64,000 bases of DNA from contig VWZX01008270.1 of assembly GCA_013399015.1 (NCBI GenBank), forward strand, positions 949,402 to 1,013,401, in the 5' to 3' direction. A model generated the notes under the pieces. The model was not told the origin of the DNA. It did not search any database and saw only the letters and a list, made by a program, of their open reading frames with translations. Shown here piece after piece: positions 36,801 through 49,686 of the stretch. Each line of letters begins with the position of its first letter. The stretch's first letter is position 1. The DNA comes from Galbula dea (lineage: Eukaryota > Chordata > Aves > Piciformes > Galbulidae). The position numbers were made by a program, and so were the translations under genes.

Positions 36801-38669
36801 ATATTCTCTTCTGTATTACACAGATAACAAAAGGCCTTTTCTTTGCTCCGTGTTTCTTTTTTCAATTGTCATTCTCATACTTTAAATACAAAGGATTTCA
36901 TTATTCATATCAGATTCACCATCATCACTTTCACTATTTAGCTAAGAGAATGACATTTGGAGTCTAGATCTGTCTTAGAGTACTCTCTTGGTCACTGAGA
37001 GATATGTACCTCTAGGGCACAATTTTGTGTATCCTCTTGCATTTTCCTGTAGACATATCAATATAATAATGTCATTGCCTACTATGTAAAATATAGTGAA
37101 ATGGATTCATGTCATGATGGTTAACATAGACATTTCTTTAAAATCTTCCAAACCACTTGGTCTCCATACCCTTATGACTTAAGTGATGGATTCCATAGGT
37201 TGTTATTGTGCATAACCATGCCATGCTACCTGAGAGGAAAAAGCAGGCATGTTGCCTTAACCCTTCCCTTAACACCAATGAAAGCAGAACACTTCTCCAG
37301 TATTTTTGAACACCAGTGATCTGGCCTGAACAGTAGCTGCAACTTTGTTTAGCAGTAAAGTCTTTAAATGCTCTGAATAACAGACCATTGAGCATATGCA
37401 ACCAGTGCAATGCATCCAGAACACATAAAGTATACTATACGTGTTCTGGCCATCTGGGCAGCTCACAGGCAGTTGCTGAAGTGCATCCCAATGTGTCAGG
37501 CTAACTGTACTTGCCTTGTACAGCACATACTCCCAGCATTCCTGAAAGCAACATTCATATTGATGCAGCTACACCCATTTTAAAACACCCTATTCTCAGT
37601 TAGATTGGACATTACCGGCTATTGTTTTACTGCTATGAGGAAGTGCCATACAAAAAAAGACTGTTGATATAACCTAAAATGTTGCTTCTGTGTAGTTCAT
37701 AAGTCTAGCAAGTTTTTATTCTTCACCTAAGTTCAATAGCCAAAATAATTTAAATATTTCTCCCTTTGGAATCCTTTGTATGTTTCTAAATATTTCTATT
37801 TTTCTTTCTAAAGTGTGTATTCCAGAGAGCTGCAGGAAGATGGATTGCCATGGACCGGGATCTTGTTTTCAGAACAGGCTACTGAGAACATTTGTCTTGT
37901 TCTCAGCAGTGTCATTTGGACCCTAGGACAGCTGTTTCTGTGGAGAGGTTGTGAAAAAACAGTGAGAATAAGAAGACAATATGTCATTAATGTTTCTTGA
38001 GGGTTGTGTTAGTTTCTCGATCTATTCAAAATGAGGCCTTTGGGTGTGTTACGAGATGATTTGTGTGACAACTCATCTTCTCCCCTCAGAAAGATCCCCT
38101 GCTGGACTCACATCAAGAGTGGTGTTATAAATTTGCTGTATGTGTATTCCTACAACAACGCATGGGAGGGACAGGTAAATAACCTCTTTAAAGCAAGATG
38201 TAGATACCCACCACATGCACTGCAATCAGTGATAAGATACTGGTCACACATATTCAACTGATGAAAGCTAGTTTATTAAAAGATACATTAAAAGAAGCAC
38301 TTTAACTTAGTATGCTATATATAGAAGAAGGCTTATTTCTCATCTCACACCTCTTCCTGAATTTTTTGTTTTGTTTCAGTTATGACCTTTGCTGATCATC
38401 AAAATTTTATAAAATAATGCAGCTTGTCTACAAATCCTGTATAAGAAATTAATGTACTTTGCAAAATGGAACGACTCTTTAATTTTATGCTGCTTGCTTA
38501 CTACCAGATGTTTGTGATTCTAGTCCTAGAACACTGGAATACGAGTCACATGTGTGGGACTCCACCAGCGATGTTCACTTCTTCCTCTTTTTAAAAAGAA
38601 AAGAAAACTACCTATATTTTCATTTAGTTTGCTGCTGCTGCTCCTCATTATCCATGACTCCTCTGAAAT

Positions 38670-39040
38670 AGAATCATAGAACAGCCCAGGACAGAAGAGA
38701 CCTTGAGATATCATCTGGTCCATATTTTCATAGAAAAGAGGGCCTATACAAAATTATTTAGAATCCTATCAAGCTATGTCTTGAAAACCTCTAGTGATAG
38801 AGATTTCACCACATCCCTAAGGAAGTTGTTTCAGTGATTGATTGTTGTCACTGTAAAAAATTTCCATACTACATCAAGAATGAAACCTCTCCCTCAACTT
38901 GTACCAGTTACCCCTTGTCCTCTCTGTGTGGCTTTTTGTGAAAAGAGAGCTTCCATCTTCTTTGTAGTTACCCTCCAACTACTGGAAAACTGTTATAGAA
39001 TCCTACTGAGTCTTGTCTTCTCTAAGATGAAGATCTAATT
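38670..39040 (-). mobile_element. CR1 LINE 3' region, diverged
   Basis: Starts with a decayed tail (AGAATCATAGAACAGCCCAG). It then follows the CR1 3' UTR/ORF2-end order on the minus strand: CATCTGGTCCAT, GTCTTGAAAACCTCTAGTGA, TTTCACCACATCCCTAAGGA, CCCCTTGTCCTCTCTGTG, GTCTTCTCTAAGATGAA. The tail is a single degenerate octamer, suggesting middle age. The upstream boundary near 39040 is fuzzy. Plus-strand frames over it are shadows. Confidence 0.8.
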
Positions 39041-42000
39041 GATATCTCCATTTAGGAAGTATACCAAAATAGGCAGTCATTTGGATCTTCAATATTGCTG
39101 ACTTGCAGAGAGTAGGACACCATTTATCCTTCACACCTTTGAAAATCTCTTCGACGTGTTAAACAGATCCATTAGCATCTTGGGAAGCACAGCAACTGGC
39201 TGTGCTGGATTTACACAAGTTCAATGTTACTGTTAAAGGGCTTTTTTAATGTTTTAATTATTCATATTACTTCTTTTCTGAAAATAATTTTGAATGAAAA
39301 TAACATGTCAGCTATTTTTAAATTATCATTTGTTTCACTATCTGCACTATTCTATCCTTTTAATAGATCTATGTTCTCCCCAGTAATTCATTTGCCACTG
39401 ATATATTTGTATAAGACTGTCTTTTTCACATTGACCTCTCTGTTTAGCCTCAAAACCTTTTGATTTTTTCTGCCTTTATCTTATCCTCAACTCCAATTAT
39501 ATGCCTAATATTACTTGGAAATACAGATAGCATTATTACCATTAGAAGTCAATGAATACTTTCACCTTAGATAATAGTTTTTGCTGGGGAGTAAATTCAA
39601 AGACAAGTATGTTAAGAATGCATAAATGATTTTGCTTCAAGCCTCAGCAGGTACTGAGTCACAAACCATTAATCTTTTCATATACTCCTCAGCTTGAACA
39701 ATTACTATCCCACTATAATGAGCCCATGAAACTAAGTCTAGTGATGTTAAATATTTAAATTCAAATAAGCTGACAAACAAAACTTTAGAGAGTATTCAGT
39801 GAATCTTAAATATTACTAGCCAGAACTAAAATCAATTCAAGACATATACACAGAAGCTTACCATTAATAGGAGATAATGCATTTTAAACTATAAATACTA
39901 TCCCATAAGATCTAAATTACAAATGTGAGCATAATTCATGCTGGTAATAAACCAAATTTATATCGATGTAGTTTCATTGACAGCAGCCAGGATATGTTTG
40001 CATAAAACTAGAGTAATGAGGTTTTATGTTGTTTATTTTACTAGCAATGGACGTAGCCACCTACATAGGCATTTGTTCAGTCACAGAAAACAGAACAATG
40101 GCAGAATGATATCCAGGAAGATGATTTAATATTACAAAGCATAATGACTACCTTATAAAATCTCTTGACATCCATTGCTGCACTTTTCATAAAATTTAAG
40201 TCCAGTGTGGGTCAACACAGCTTGTTTCATAAAATACTGTTACCTAATTTGGGTTAATAACTGTTGAAAATATAAAATTATATACTGTGAAGTGTCTGTG
40301 GATTTACAAACCTTAGCTAACACTTTCTTTAATTATGTCTATAAAAAGTCAGCCTCTGTCACTATTTCAAATTGAAACATAAATCTATCTACAGTAGGCA
40401 CACAGCAGCACAGACATTAGAAAACATGCTCTGGAATTACAGGTAGCCATTTACCCTTATTGTTGCAATATATTAAACTTTTGGAAAACAGGAAATTGGG
40501 TTTTATCTCATTTTATCTCTTAATTGAACTTGCAATAAATAGAAATACTATTGACGAGAACAAGGAGTTCCAATTGCTTGGAGGCTGATTTGTTTCAATT
40601 CAGAGATCACAATTATTTCAACAACTGTAAGAAACTTCGTAGTGATAGTACTCAGTGTTCAAAGGCAACAGGAGATCCTTGAAAAAAAAAAACTCAATTC
40701 CTTTTCCATGAGAAAGGGAGTCAATCACTGGAATTTATTTCTAATGTTCATTACTTTTTCAAATATAGTAGAAAAGGCTACAGTAAGTAAAATGAGGACT
40801 AAGCACTTATAAAGTGAAACAATGTTTTTAGTCAAGATAAATTTATGTTTCAGGCCTTTTATCTTTGTGATTTCCTGCTGTACAGAAAAATGGAAGCTGA
40901 GTGCCAGTTCAATGAGTTTTCTTCCACTGCGTCTGAATTGTTGTTAAACTTATATTAAAAGATTCAATATAGCACCATAAAGGTTTAGATCAGGTGTACA
41001 TTAAAGAAGGAAAGACTGCTATTATCTCTTCTGAAGTTATCGCTCTCTTATGATTTAAGGATGAATATAAGTAGCCTTTGGACTGTACATTTGTTCTCCT
41101 ATCTGGCATTGTCTGAATGGTCCAGCTTCTGTTTAACTGTTAAGAAAGCCACACTGCAGGAGCTATCTCTATAGCAGCAGTATGAAAACTGATCTTCCAT
41201 TTCAATGTAGATGAACTCTCCTAGAAGAGTGGGCAAAGAGAATAATTTTATCTTATCTGTTGTAGGGATAGGGAAAGGGAAGAAGAATAAAAGAAATAAT
41301 GGATATTACGTATTGTATTCATGCCTTCTCAAACAACTGTGACCATGCTAAGCTTTTCTGCAGCACAGAAAAAAAGTCTTGGATTAATTTCACAGGAATT
41401 CACTCAAAATGCAGGTGAAAATCAAATCTAACTAGGGTGTCTACAACTTAAATATCTGAGTCAATTAATCTAGGCTCATCTAAGCCTTTGTCTGAATCCA
41501 GAGAAAAGTGTTTCTCAAAACAATTAATCTTGACCAGTATGTGTGTACTCTGGAATTCCCCTTTCTGCTGGCTATAGAAGCTAGACATCTAAAGTTAGGT
41601 GAAATGGACTGCAACATAAATCATCAGCCTCAGAAAACCTGTAAAATTTTACCCTTTAAAGTGAAATGTACTTGAAGAAAAACAAAGTCAAGAGATTGTA
41701 TTAAAATTGTGTGATTTGCTAGGTTTCCTTTTCCTTACAGTAACGTTCTTGTTTTAGCAGTCTGAGAATGTAAGGCTTTAATCAAATGGCATATTAAGTT
41801 AGAATAGATGAGTAATACCCAAAACATATTTGGCAAATGTCACCACTTTGGTACATGAATCATCTGTAAATTTTAAAGATACAAATTATCAGAAATCATC
41901 AGCTAAAGAATTTAGAATATAGTTCTTGCTCTGTCATTTGTGGGCATTTAAGCAAGTTTCTAAGTTATTCTGGTCAGATTAGATAGGACTCATGAAATAT

Positions 42001-45000
42001 TTCTGGTCTCTGATGAGATGAATATAAATCCTGAGATCTGATGTGTTAACATATCTGAATATGGATGGAAACTCACTTCTTGTTTGATTTATATGAAAGA
42101 GGTTACTGGCAGAAACATGTCTGAAAAAGTTAACTAAAATAGAGACATAAAATTCAAAGCATTCCTGATTTTGAATTCGTTTCAGTGAGCTCAGCTGAAG
42201 CAATTTTTCCTTACATATCTAACAAAAAAGTATCAAAAAGACAAATAAGTTATTGTCCAGAATAGAGACAGTGTCATTGGAAGAAACAGAGCTTGACTTG
42301 TAGGTGCTGCAGAGTAAATACTGTGTGATCACTGCTCTTATTCTCCCTTTTTGCCTCCATACTTTTTGATTTCTTCACTGTGTGCAACTCAGCTGCCATC
42401 CAAACAGTGGTTACAGCATGACTCTGAGAAACTCAGACATCTAGTCTCCTCTTCCTGAATCAATGCTCTCACCACAACAGTTTGGCATGAAGGGAAGCTT
42501 TCACTTCTGTCTCCATCAGGTAGGCTTAAGCACTGTCTTCATGGGCCAGGACAGATAGGTGCAGTCTTCATGCAGATGAAGACCCCAGGCCAGTCAAAAA
42601 TGCTCCCATTTTGCTGTTGGTAAACTCATGATAGTCATACAACACTTTCAAAAGGTGCTTATTTCTTTGCATTAATAACAGCTTCATATCCCTGTGGTCT
42701 GCTAAATTCTGCTATTTGGGGGGGCTATAATGCTTAACAAATCACTTCATCAATCTGATTACAGTCAAATGATTATGTTGACCATTTCAGGGCTAACCGA
42801 ATACCTTGCTGAGAAGCCATGTCCTAAGAAAATCTTCAATAAAAACAAAGATGAGAAGTGTACATAAGCCAGAAAGACACAGAGAAAAGACATTCAATAA
42901 CAAGAATTTGGATGCCCATGAACAGTTCTCTCTATGCCCATCATTTTCTTTCCCTCAGTTATGGAAAAGTAAACCTTCTCTTCTGTGGCAGTCAGTCAAC
43001 ATTGATTTCAATAGATTATTTTGTTTGCATTGGAGGTGAGGCTTCAAGTCACATAGCTTTGTTTTCTTACAACATTTTTTTGGCCAACAAATTTATTTTA
43101 TTTTAAAAGTAAATTAAACTTTGAGATTCAAAACAACCAAGGACATTATGGTAATACAAAATGATAGATATATATATAAGTAAGTAGTACTGATAATGAT
43201 TAGTTTTATAAATCATGTTTTAAAATTTTATAAGTTTATTAGGCACAGAAATCAACTGGAAAGACTTCATTTATTTAAAAAAAATATTTATACTCATTTA
43301 GCTTCTGTCTACTCATCTATGTTCTAGGCATACTTTCCACAGTATTTTCTACAAGATTTCTTTCGTCTTTGGGGAAAATTATAATTAATATTAGGGGTTA
43401 ATTAATGATTGTATATGTAGCATAAAGCTCAGGAAATAACAGAGAGAGTGAATATTAAAACCATCCAAAGTTTATAAACAAGAAACTTTTCTATATGAAA
43501 TCATGTATTTCTGAAATATTTCACCTGTCAACTGAACAGACATTTGCTTTTAAATTCTATAATTAGCAGTAAAATATCTTGATTTTTCTGACATTTTAAA
43601 CTCTCTTAAGAGTTGCAATTGAAAAGAATACACAAATAAAGATCATGATATGCCAATGATCACTTAGTAAAACTGGGACTTGTCTTTGAGAAAAAAAAAC
43701 TAAAGTGAAACTTACTTTTTGCAAACATGTTTGTTTCCACCTTTCTAAATAGTCACCAGGCATTCAACTGGTAGCCAAGTTGAAAGAAGTAGATTTTCTA
43801 AGTAAGCCTCACTTTTAGGGAAATGAACATTAAGATGAATAAGCTAATGTTTGCATTATACATAATGACTCATCTTAAGACACAAAATACCTGCAATCTA
43901 AACAGAAATCTTGGGGTTTTTTGTGGTGTGTGTTTGTTTTTACTGCAATTTGTTAGAGAAGTGTCCTAGGTCACTTCACTTTGTTTTCTTATTCAAAATA
44001 TAGGTGATACTCCTAGGTAGAATGTTGTAGGCAGATACTGAAATTGCACAGTTGTAACATGTTATAAACCTCAGCAAAGCTTTGTACATGCTACTTCATT
44101 GTTGACAATGTTACGTGGAGCAGAGATCATCACTGAACTTCTAGAAGGCAGGTGAAAAGCACAAGTAGAAAGAAAATTATCAGACCTGTTTGCTGCTCTA
44201 CAAACCATTTCCAATAGCTGTAGAGAATCCTGCTTTCATATTTAGGCCAGTCAGTTGAACAAGGGAGTGAGAAAGTGTGATGCTCTGCCAGAGTCAGACA
44301 TCCCGGGAGAAAACACAGACAGAAATACACACAGAAAGCCCAACCACCTCACTGAACATACTCTGCAAAAAGGCTATGATTACTGGAGATCATGATAAGA
44401 GAGCTGGAAAATAGTTAAGAAGGTAGAAGGAAATGTCAGACATACTCACTTAGGTGGTTAAAATAGCACTGAAACCTTCTGCTTGCTATCTTACTCAGGA
44501 TCTCTCAGATGTCTTCAAGGCTACAAAGCTGTCCTCTCAAATACTGCTTGCTTTCTCGGTTACTGTCATAGCATTCCTAGCAGCCTGTTCATACTTCCTA
44601 GCCTCCTCAAGTTCAGGATCAAGTCACAAGTGCTCTTTTTTCCTCTGCTGCCTTGCCATTGCATAGATCTTTCTCCAGCTCCAATCAGCTAGTGCTGCTT
44701 TTGGCACTGCTGGACTTGACCTAAAAAATGTGAACAGATGAATCCTGGGGTGGGCAGGGAACCTGTCTGTGAAACAGAAAGGGTAGCATGGAGTTAAGTT
44801 ATAGAAGAAAGAAACAAAAACAGATATTGTGGACAAGGTGTTTAAAAAGAAGTAGCTCCTGGTAACTTAATAATGAGGATACACAGCTCATATGGAGCTT
44901 TTTTATGTTTTTCTTCTTTTTTTTTTCTAATAAAAGCTCAGAATCTCCAAAAAGGAGAGGGAATGGAAAGAGGTTAATTAGTATTTCTCAGTACAATAGG

Positions 45001-45847
45001 TAGACAGGTTGGGCTGATGTTTAGGTCTTCTGAATTGCTGTTCACTGGTCACACTAGATTGTGCTGGCAATGGCAAAGAAAAGAGCTATACACTAATTGG
45101 TACTTAACAGAAATTTGTCCCCAGGAGCTAATTTCACTACCTTTAAACTAAGGGTAATAATAACTGCTGCTCAGTTCTGACATATGTAACAGCATTATAC
45201 TTAAGAGAGATTCATTTGGCTGGTGTTATTGTGTTAAATGGCGTGTGGCCATTGGTAAACAGATATAAAATTTCCATCATTTCAGTTGGAAAATGAAAAC
45301 GGAGAAATAAAGACAAAGTGAATAGGATCTTTACTCATGTGCCCTTATTTCTGAAGTGATGTAAATGCAATATATATTTAAACTTTCCCAATCAGGACAC
45401 TCCACTAACTGGAAAAATCAGTGAGTGTGGGGAATCTGCTGTATAGTGACATAAAATTTAACACCTGACACCACTTAACAACACCAGTACAAACAGCAAA
45501 AATTTTCATTTAACATATGTAACCAGTATAAGCACTGTGAAAAAAGGGGAAAACAAAAAAAACACAGAGGACATATGACAACTGCCTTTAAATATAGTAA
45601 AAGTGAAGTAGAGAAAACTTAGGACCAAGGTGATGACAAAAGTCCTATTTTTATCCAGTTGCACTTGCATTTATTTCTAAGAAGAGTGAGAAGGCAAGAG
45701 TTTTAATTTCTAGTTTTACCCTTTATCTCTCTCCATTACTTTGACCTGAAGTAAACCATGTATATGAACAGTATGGGAATTTCTTTAGTGTAATGAGTCT
45801 GAAGGATGTTTTTATACTGTCAAAATGAGAAATAGGGAAAAGTTAAA
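39041..45847. other. AT-rich non-coding sequence, no gene seen
   Basis: About 6.8 kb without a supported gene or clear mobile element. Minor items: an 8-bp hairpin GTCTTCAT-4 nt-ATGAAGAC at 42564-42583, (AT)n near 43165-43180, and a word-rich block at 40430-40640 containing ATTGTTGCAAT (C/EBP-like) that could be a conserved element. Frames of 60-82 aa show no family resemblance. Confidence 0.5.
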
Positions 45848-46208
45848 AGAGGAGGCTAAGGTGTGACCTCATTTATGCTTTTAGATATGTGAAGGGTGTG
45901 TGTCGGGAGGATGAGGTCAGGCTCTTCTCAGTGAAGCCCAGTGAAGGACAAGAGGCAATGGCTGTAAGCTGAAGCATAGGAGATTCCGTGTGCATACACA
46001 TAGAAATTTTTTCCCAGTTCAGGTGCCAGAGCACTGGAACAGACTGCCCAGAGAGGTTGTGGAATCTCCTTCTCTGGAGATATTCAAATGCTGTCTGGAC
46101 ATGCTTCTGTGTGACCTGGTCTAGGGAATCCTGCTGCGGTAGGGGGGTTGGACTAGATGATCTTTCGAGGTCCCTTCCAGCTCCTAATATTCTGTGATTC
46201 TGTGATTC
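45848..46208 (+). mobile_element. CR1 LINE 3' region, 5'-truncated, well preserved
   Basis: About 360 bases covering the end of ORF2 and the 3' UTR: GAGGCTAAGGTGTGACCTCA, AGGACAAGAGGCAATGGCTG, CAGAGCACTGGAACAGACTG, CAGAGAGGTTGTGGAATCTC, GGGGGGTTGGACTAGATGAT, ending in two ATTCTGTG units and ATTC. It is the best forward-strand CR1 reference in the window. The 133-aa minus-strand frame over it is antisense to CR1 and not a gene. Confidence 0.92.
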
Positions 46209-48645
46209 CCATAGGAGAAGACTATAATGTGAATGCCTTTGTTGACAGAAGTACACTGTTAATTCAATAAACAAACCACACCAGAAATACTCTGAATTTG
46301 TTGCATCATTTTTACCCCAGTAGAAATATTCTCAGCAAAGAAGAAAACTGCATCTAACATATGGACAGCTGAAATTTATGTATTGACAGTATCAGCTTTT
46401 CATGAAAGAAAATTACAGCAGATATTCTTAGAACTACTGAATACAAGCAGGCAGTGAGAGGCCTCTCTGAGGGCTTAGTAGGGTTTCAGCAGTGGTACTT
46501 GCTTTCTATTTTTCCAAGCAACATATATGAATACATTTCAGCATATACAGAGACACCCAAATATATATACTTATATATAGATCAGTACAATCTGAAAAAC
46601 AAGTAACCTTGATTGTGACTAAATCAGTAGCCTTTGTCAATTATGGAACTTCTGTTCCCTCTTCTTCACTCCTGGGATGAATAGAGGTATTTTCAGATCA
46701 TAATCCCAGTTGTTCCCACTGAGGAAGGAAAAAGATTAAAATGAAAACCAGGTATTCTATCCATATTTAACATTTTTACTGTGCTCAGAAATGTATAAAG
46801 ACTCTACTTCTTTAAGCAGAAGCAGTGAAAGTGGTACTGTAAAAGGAGGATTCCTTTTTCCTGACTGTTCTTCATTGTTCCTTTAAAATGTTTTCTGAGC
46901 AAAGTGAAAATAAGCAGCAAGAGAACAAGTCCAGATTTATCTGAAGAAACTGCATGAGAATGGTGATGTCTTCTATGGAAAATGTTGTACTGTTTGAACT
47001 GTTTTCATCAGCAAAAAAAAAGAAACCCTATTATTTGGTAAATATATTCAGTAGAAAAATTTGCTAAATATATTGTAGTAGAAAAAGATGTTTAAAGGCA
47101 GCTAAAGAGCCCATGCCTCAGAGACCTTCAAAATTAAAATGAATGTTGTGACCCCACTAAACAAACACTATGAAAAATGTATTCTCTACTTACATTCTAA
47201 GTAACTGCTTTTGAGCCTGACGGCTGCACAGACCATAATAAAGTTATGATATATACAGTTTATCTCTGAAAAAAAGCTTTACACAAGTCTCCATTAACCC
47301 TATATAAATGGAATTTGTAGTGAAAAAGTGCTCACTCCCACCTTTTTAAAAAAGATGTATTAGTGAAGTTACTAAATAACCTTTCTTCAGCGTTCATGAT
47401 GGTATTTTTAGAAAACAAGATTGGCTGTATAGTTTGCTGTAAAATTTCCCTATCACCAGATGCTCTGTTGAGACCAGAGTCCTGCTGACTGGCACAAGAA
47501 GCATCTGGCCAGCTGTCAGGATTGATTTGGCTCAGTAGAAATTGGCAGCAACAACAGAATGGAGGAAGGCTGTAATTACACTAGGCAGTAACCCCTCCAA
47601 TTCCAGTAGTTGGGAGCATAACCAAATACCCTTGACACCTGATAAAAAAAAGGGCTGAGACAATGCTTGGTTCCTGCATTAGCAAAAAAGATTTCATATA
47701 ATTGCACCTGCACTGCATTGTCAGAACCCTACAAAAATCCTGCAGGAGAAAAAAGTGGAAAACTGAGAAGTACATAAAAAGAAAAAAAGAAATCTGCACT
47801 TTCTCCTTAATCCTTTTGTCTCTCTGCTCTATGCATAAGCCTCCACATGTTCCCTTTTACACAGTGAGTTTATACCTTAAAAAAATAGATAGCTTTCAAA
47901 GCATCAGTGTTTCATGGTAGAACTATTTCCCTACTGTGATATTTGTGGACTATTTTAGCTTTAATAGATGTACCTATGTTACACAAACAACTGCACATTC
48001 TGGTACATCTCCACTGAATGTATAAATAGCACAGGAATGATTTTCTTTGCTGCTATTGAATATTGCTTTTCATTAGAACAGCCTAAACTGTTCTAAAAAC
48101 TCTTCCTTTACACATATACATGAATCATTCTTTGACAGCCATGCTGGAATGAGTGTTTAAAAAATCATCAAAGAAGCAGATGAACCAGCCTGCACCCCTG
48201 AGGTCATGTTAATGGAGACAGTTTGCTTTGCTGGTTCCACTGCCATTGTCATAAAGACTTGAGGTTTTCCATGGCTAAACATGTAAGTGCTTAGATACTA
48301 CTCAAAACCTCATCATTTTTATTTATTGGTATTAAAAAATGTCAAAGAGAAATTACTCCTATCTTGTTTGCTGCTATCTCTTACTATGCTTGTTTACTTT
48401 AGCTGCTAAAATGCTCATGGCAGGAAGATATGGTTGCATTTCTTTCTAGGGCAGTACTGTCTACTAAGTTTGGATTGACCTTGCCATGTGTCATAACTCA
48501 CGTGGAAAGTGTGCTTTAAACACTTCTCCAGACTGACAAAAATCAGTATTATCTTGAATGAATGAGACCTGTGAACTTTCTCCAAAAAATGATTAGTAAT
48601 ACAAGTTCAGATTACTTAAGACTGAATTTCCATTAGCTCCTTTAT
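46209..48645. other. Non-coding sequence, no gene seen
   Basis: About 2.4 kb of AT-rich sequence between CR1 elements. It holds a short ATATATAT stretch near 46559-46580. I see nothing coding and no recognisable repeat. Confidence 0.6.
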
Positions 48646-48911
48646 GGAATCACAGAATCCAAAGCAAGTTAAGATTGGAGAAACCCCCTGGAGGCCATCT
48701 GGTCCAACTTCTGATGGCCAAGCATGGCCACCCAGTGATGGTTGCCCAGGACTATGTCCATAGGATGGAGACTTGAAAACTTCCCTGGGTGCCAGTGGTT
48801 GGTAACCATCAGTCAAAGTGTTTTCTGATGTTCAGAAAGAAGCTCCTGCATTTCTATTTGTGCCTACCTTGTCTGATTCTGCCACTAGGCATCACTGAAA
48901 AAAGCCTGGAT

Positions 48912-49059
48912 ATCACAGAATTACAGAATGCCAGGGGTTAGAAGGGACCCAAAAGATCATCTAGTCCAACCCCCCTGCCAGGGCAGGATTATTCCCTGAC
49001 CAGGAATCTAACCCAGGCCCTTGCGGTGAGAGTGCCAAATCCTAACCACTAGACCACGA
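48912..49059 (-). mobile_element. tRNA-Glu-headed SINE with CR1 tail, inserted in CR1
   Basis: On the minus strand a ~68-base tRNA-Glu-like head (49059-48992) runs straight into a ~80-base CR1 3' tail ending GGCATTCTGTAATTCTGTGAT. This is the structure of a CR1-dependent SINE: a pol III promoter head plus the LINE tail recognised by CR1 reverse transcriptase. tRNA-derived SINEs with CR1 tails are known in birds and other reptiles. The head here resembles tRNA-Glu(CTC), whereas the zebra finch TguSINE1 head is, as I recall, tRNA-Ile-like. It lies inside an older CR1, so it is younger than that element. No obvious target duplication is visible. A chance insertion of a tRNA pseudogene beside a CR1 tail is the alternative. 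Confidence 0.82.
48992..49059 (-). pseudogene. tRNA-Glu(CTC)-like head of the SINE
   Basis: The minus strand carries an A box TGGTCTAGTGG (49046-49056), an anticodon loop CTCTCAC with CTC at 49028-49030, and a T-arm region with B box GGTTAGATTCC (49003-49013). It ends CAGGGAA, as tRNA-Glu(CTC) genes do. Changes that argue against a working tRNA: the conserved C of GGTTC is A in the B box, the 5' acceptor strand (TCCCTG) is missing or altered, and the T-stem has wobble pairs. It is a retroposed tRNA-derived sequence, not a tRNA gene. Confidence 0.82.
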
Positions 49060-49400
49060 CTTTTATTTCCTTATCTTTTTTACTTCTTTGCTTCAGGTTT
49101 TTATACACATTGATAATATTTCCCTTAAGCTTTCTCTTCTCCAGGCTGAATAGTCCCAACTCTCAGCCTTTCATCATGTGTGAGATGCTCCTGACCCTTG
49201 ATCACCTCTGTGGCCCTTAACTGCAGTCTTTCCACTGTGTTCATATCTGCCTGGTACTGGTGACGCCAGAATTGCACACAGGACTCCAAGCATGTCCTCA
49301 AAGTGCTGAGTACAAGGGATGGATCACCTCCCTTAGCCTGCTGGTAACACTCCAAATGCAGCCCTGGATACCCTTTTTGACATATGGGCACATCACTGGC

Positions 49401-49515
49401 CCTGGACACGCTTCTGTGTGACCTGGTCTAGGGAATCCTGCTGTGGCAAGGGGGTTGGACTAGATGATCTTTCGAGGGCCCTTCCAACTCCTGATGTTCT
49501 GTGATTCTGTGTGAT
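49401..49515 (+). mobile_element. Forward CR1 tail inserted into the reverse CR1
   Basis: TGGACACGCTTCTGTGTGAC, then CTGGTCTAGGGAATCCTGC, then GGGGGTTGGACTAGATGATC match the CR1 at 46.1 kb nearly base for base, ending ATTCTGTGATTCTGTGTGAT. The reverse CR1 resumes at 49516 (TCATGTTCAA), so this is a separate insertion in the opposite direction. Its high similarity to the 46 kb copy indicates a late insertion. Confidence 0.9.
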
Positions 49516-49650
49516 TCATGTTCAATTCAGTGTCCATCAGGACCAGGGGGTACTGGTCCCTGAGGCTGAGCCTCCCCAGCTGCAGGACTTTGCAGCCGTC
49601 CTTGTAGAACTTCATGATATTCGTGTCAGTCCATCTCTCTAGTCTGTCAA

Positions 49651-49686
49651 AGCATAAACCTCTGGCTGCCAGCATAAACCTCTGGC
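49651..49686. repeat. 16-bp direct repeat within CR1
   Basis: AGCATAAACCTCTGGC occurs at 49651-49666 and 49671-49686 with a 4-base spacer. It is a local tandem duplication inside the CR1 ORF2 remnant, not seen in the other CR1 copies here. Confidence 0.85.

Larger units (their letters stand above)
28465..38669. other. Ten-kilobase AT-rich non-coding stretch
   Basis: The longest interval without a recognisable mobile element. No reading frame looks real; the longest is 112 aa (35967-36305), without domain character. Contents: a very AT-rich segment (29690-29830), a TTAATTAA-containing candidate regulatory block (32000-32140), a short (CA)n at 33804-33816 and AT-rich sequence at 34555-34620. 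Low repeat content can mark sequence under selection against insertion, but that is inference. Confidence 0.5.

Noticed and set aside
45873..46274. 133-aa minus-strand open frame
   Set aside because: Antisense to the CR1 at 45848-46208, which is read on the plus strand.
48992..49059. Functional tRNA-Glu gene
   Set aside because: The B box lacks the conserved C, the 5' acceptor strand is missing and the sequence is fused to a CR1 tail, so it is SINE-derived.
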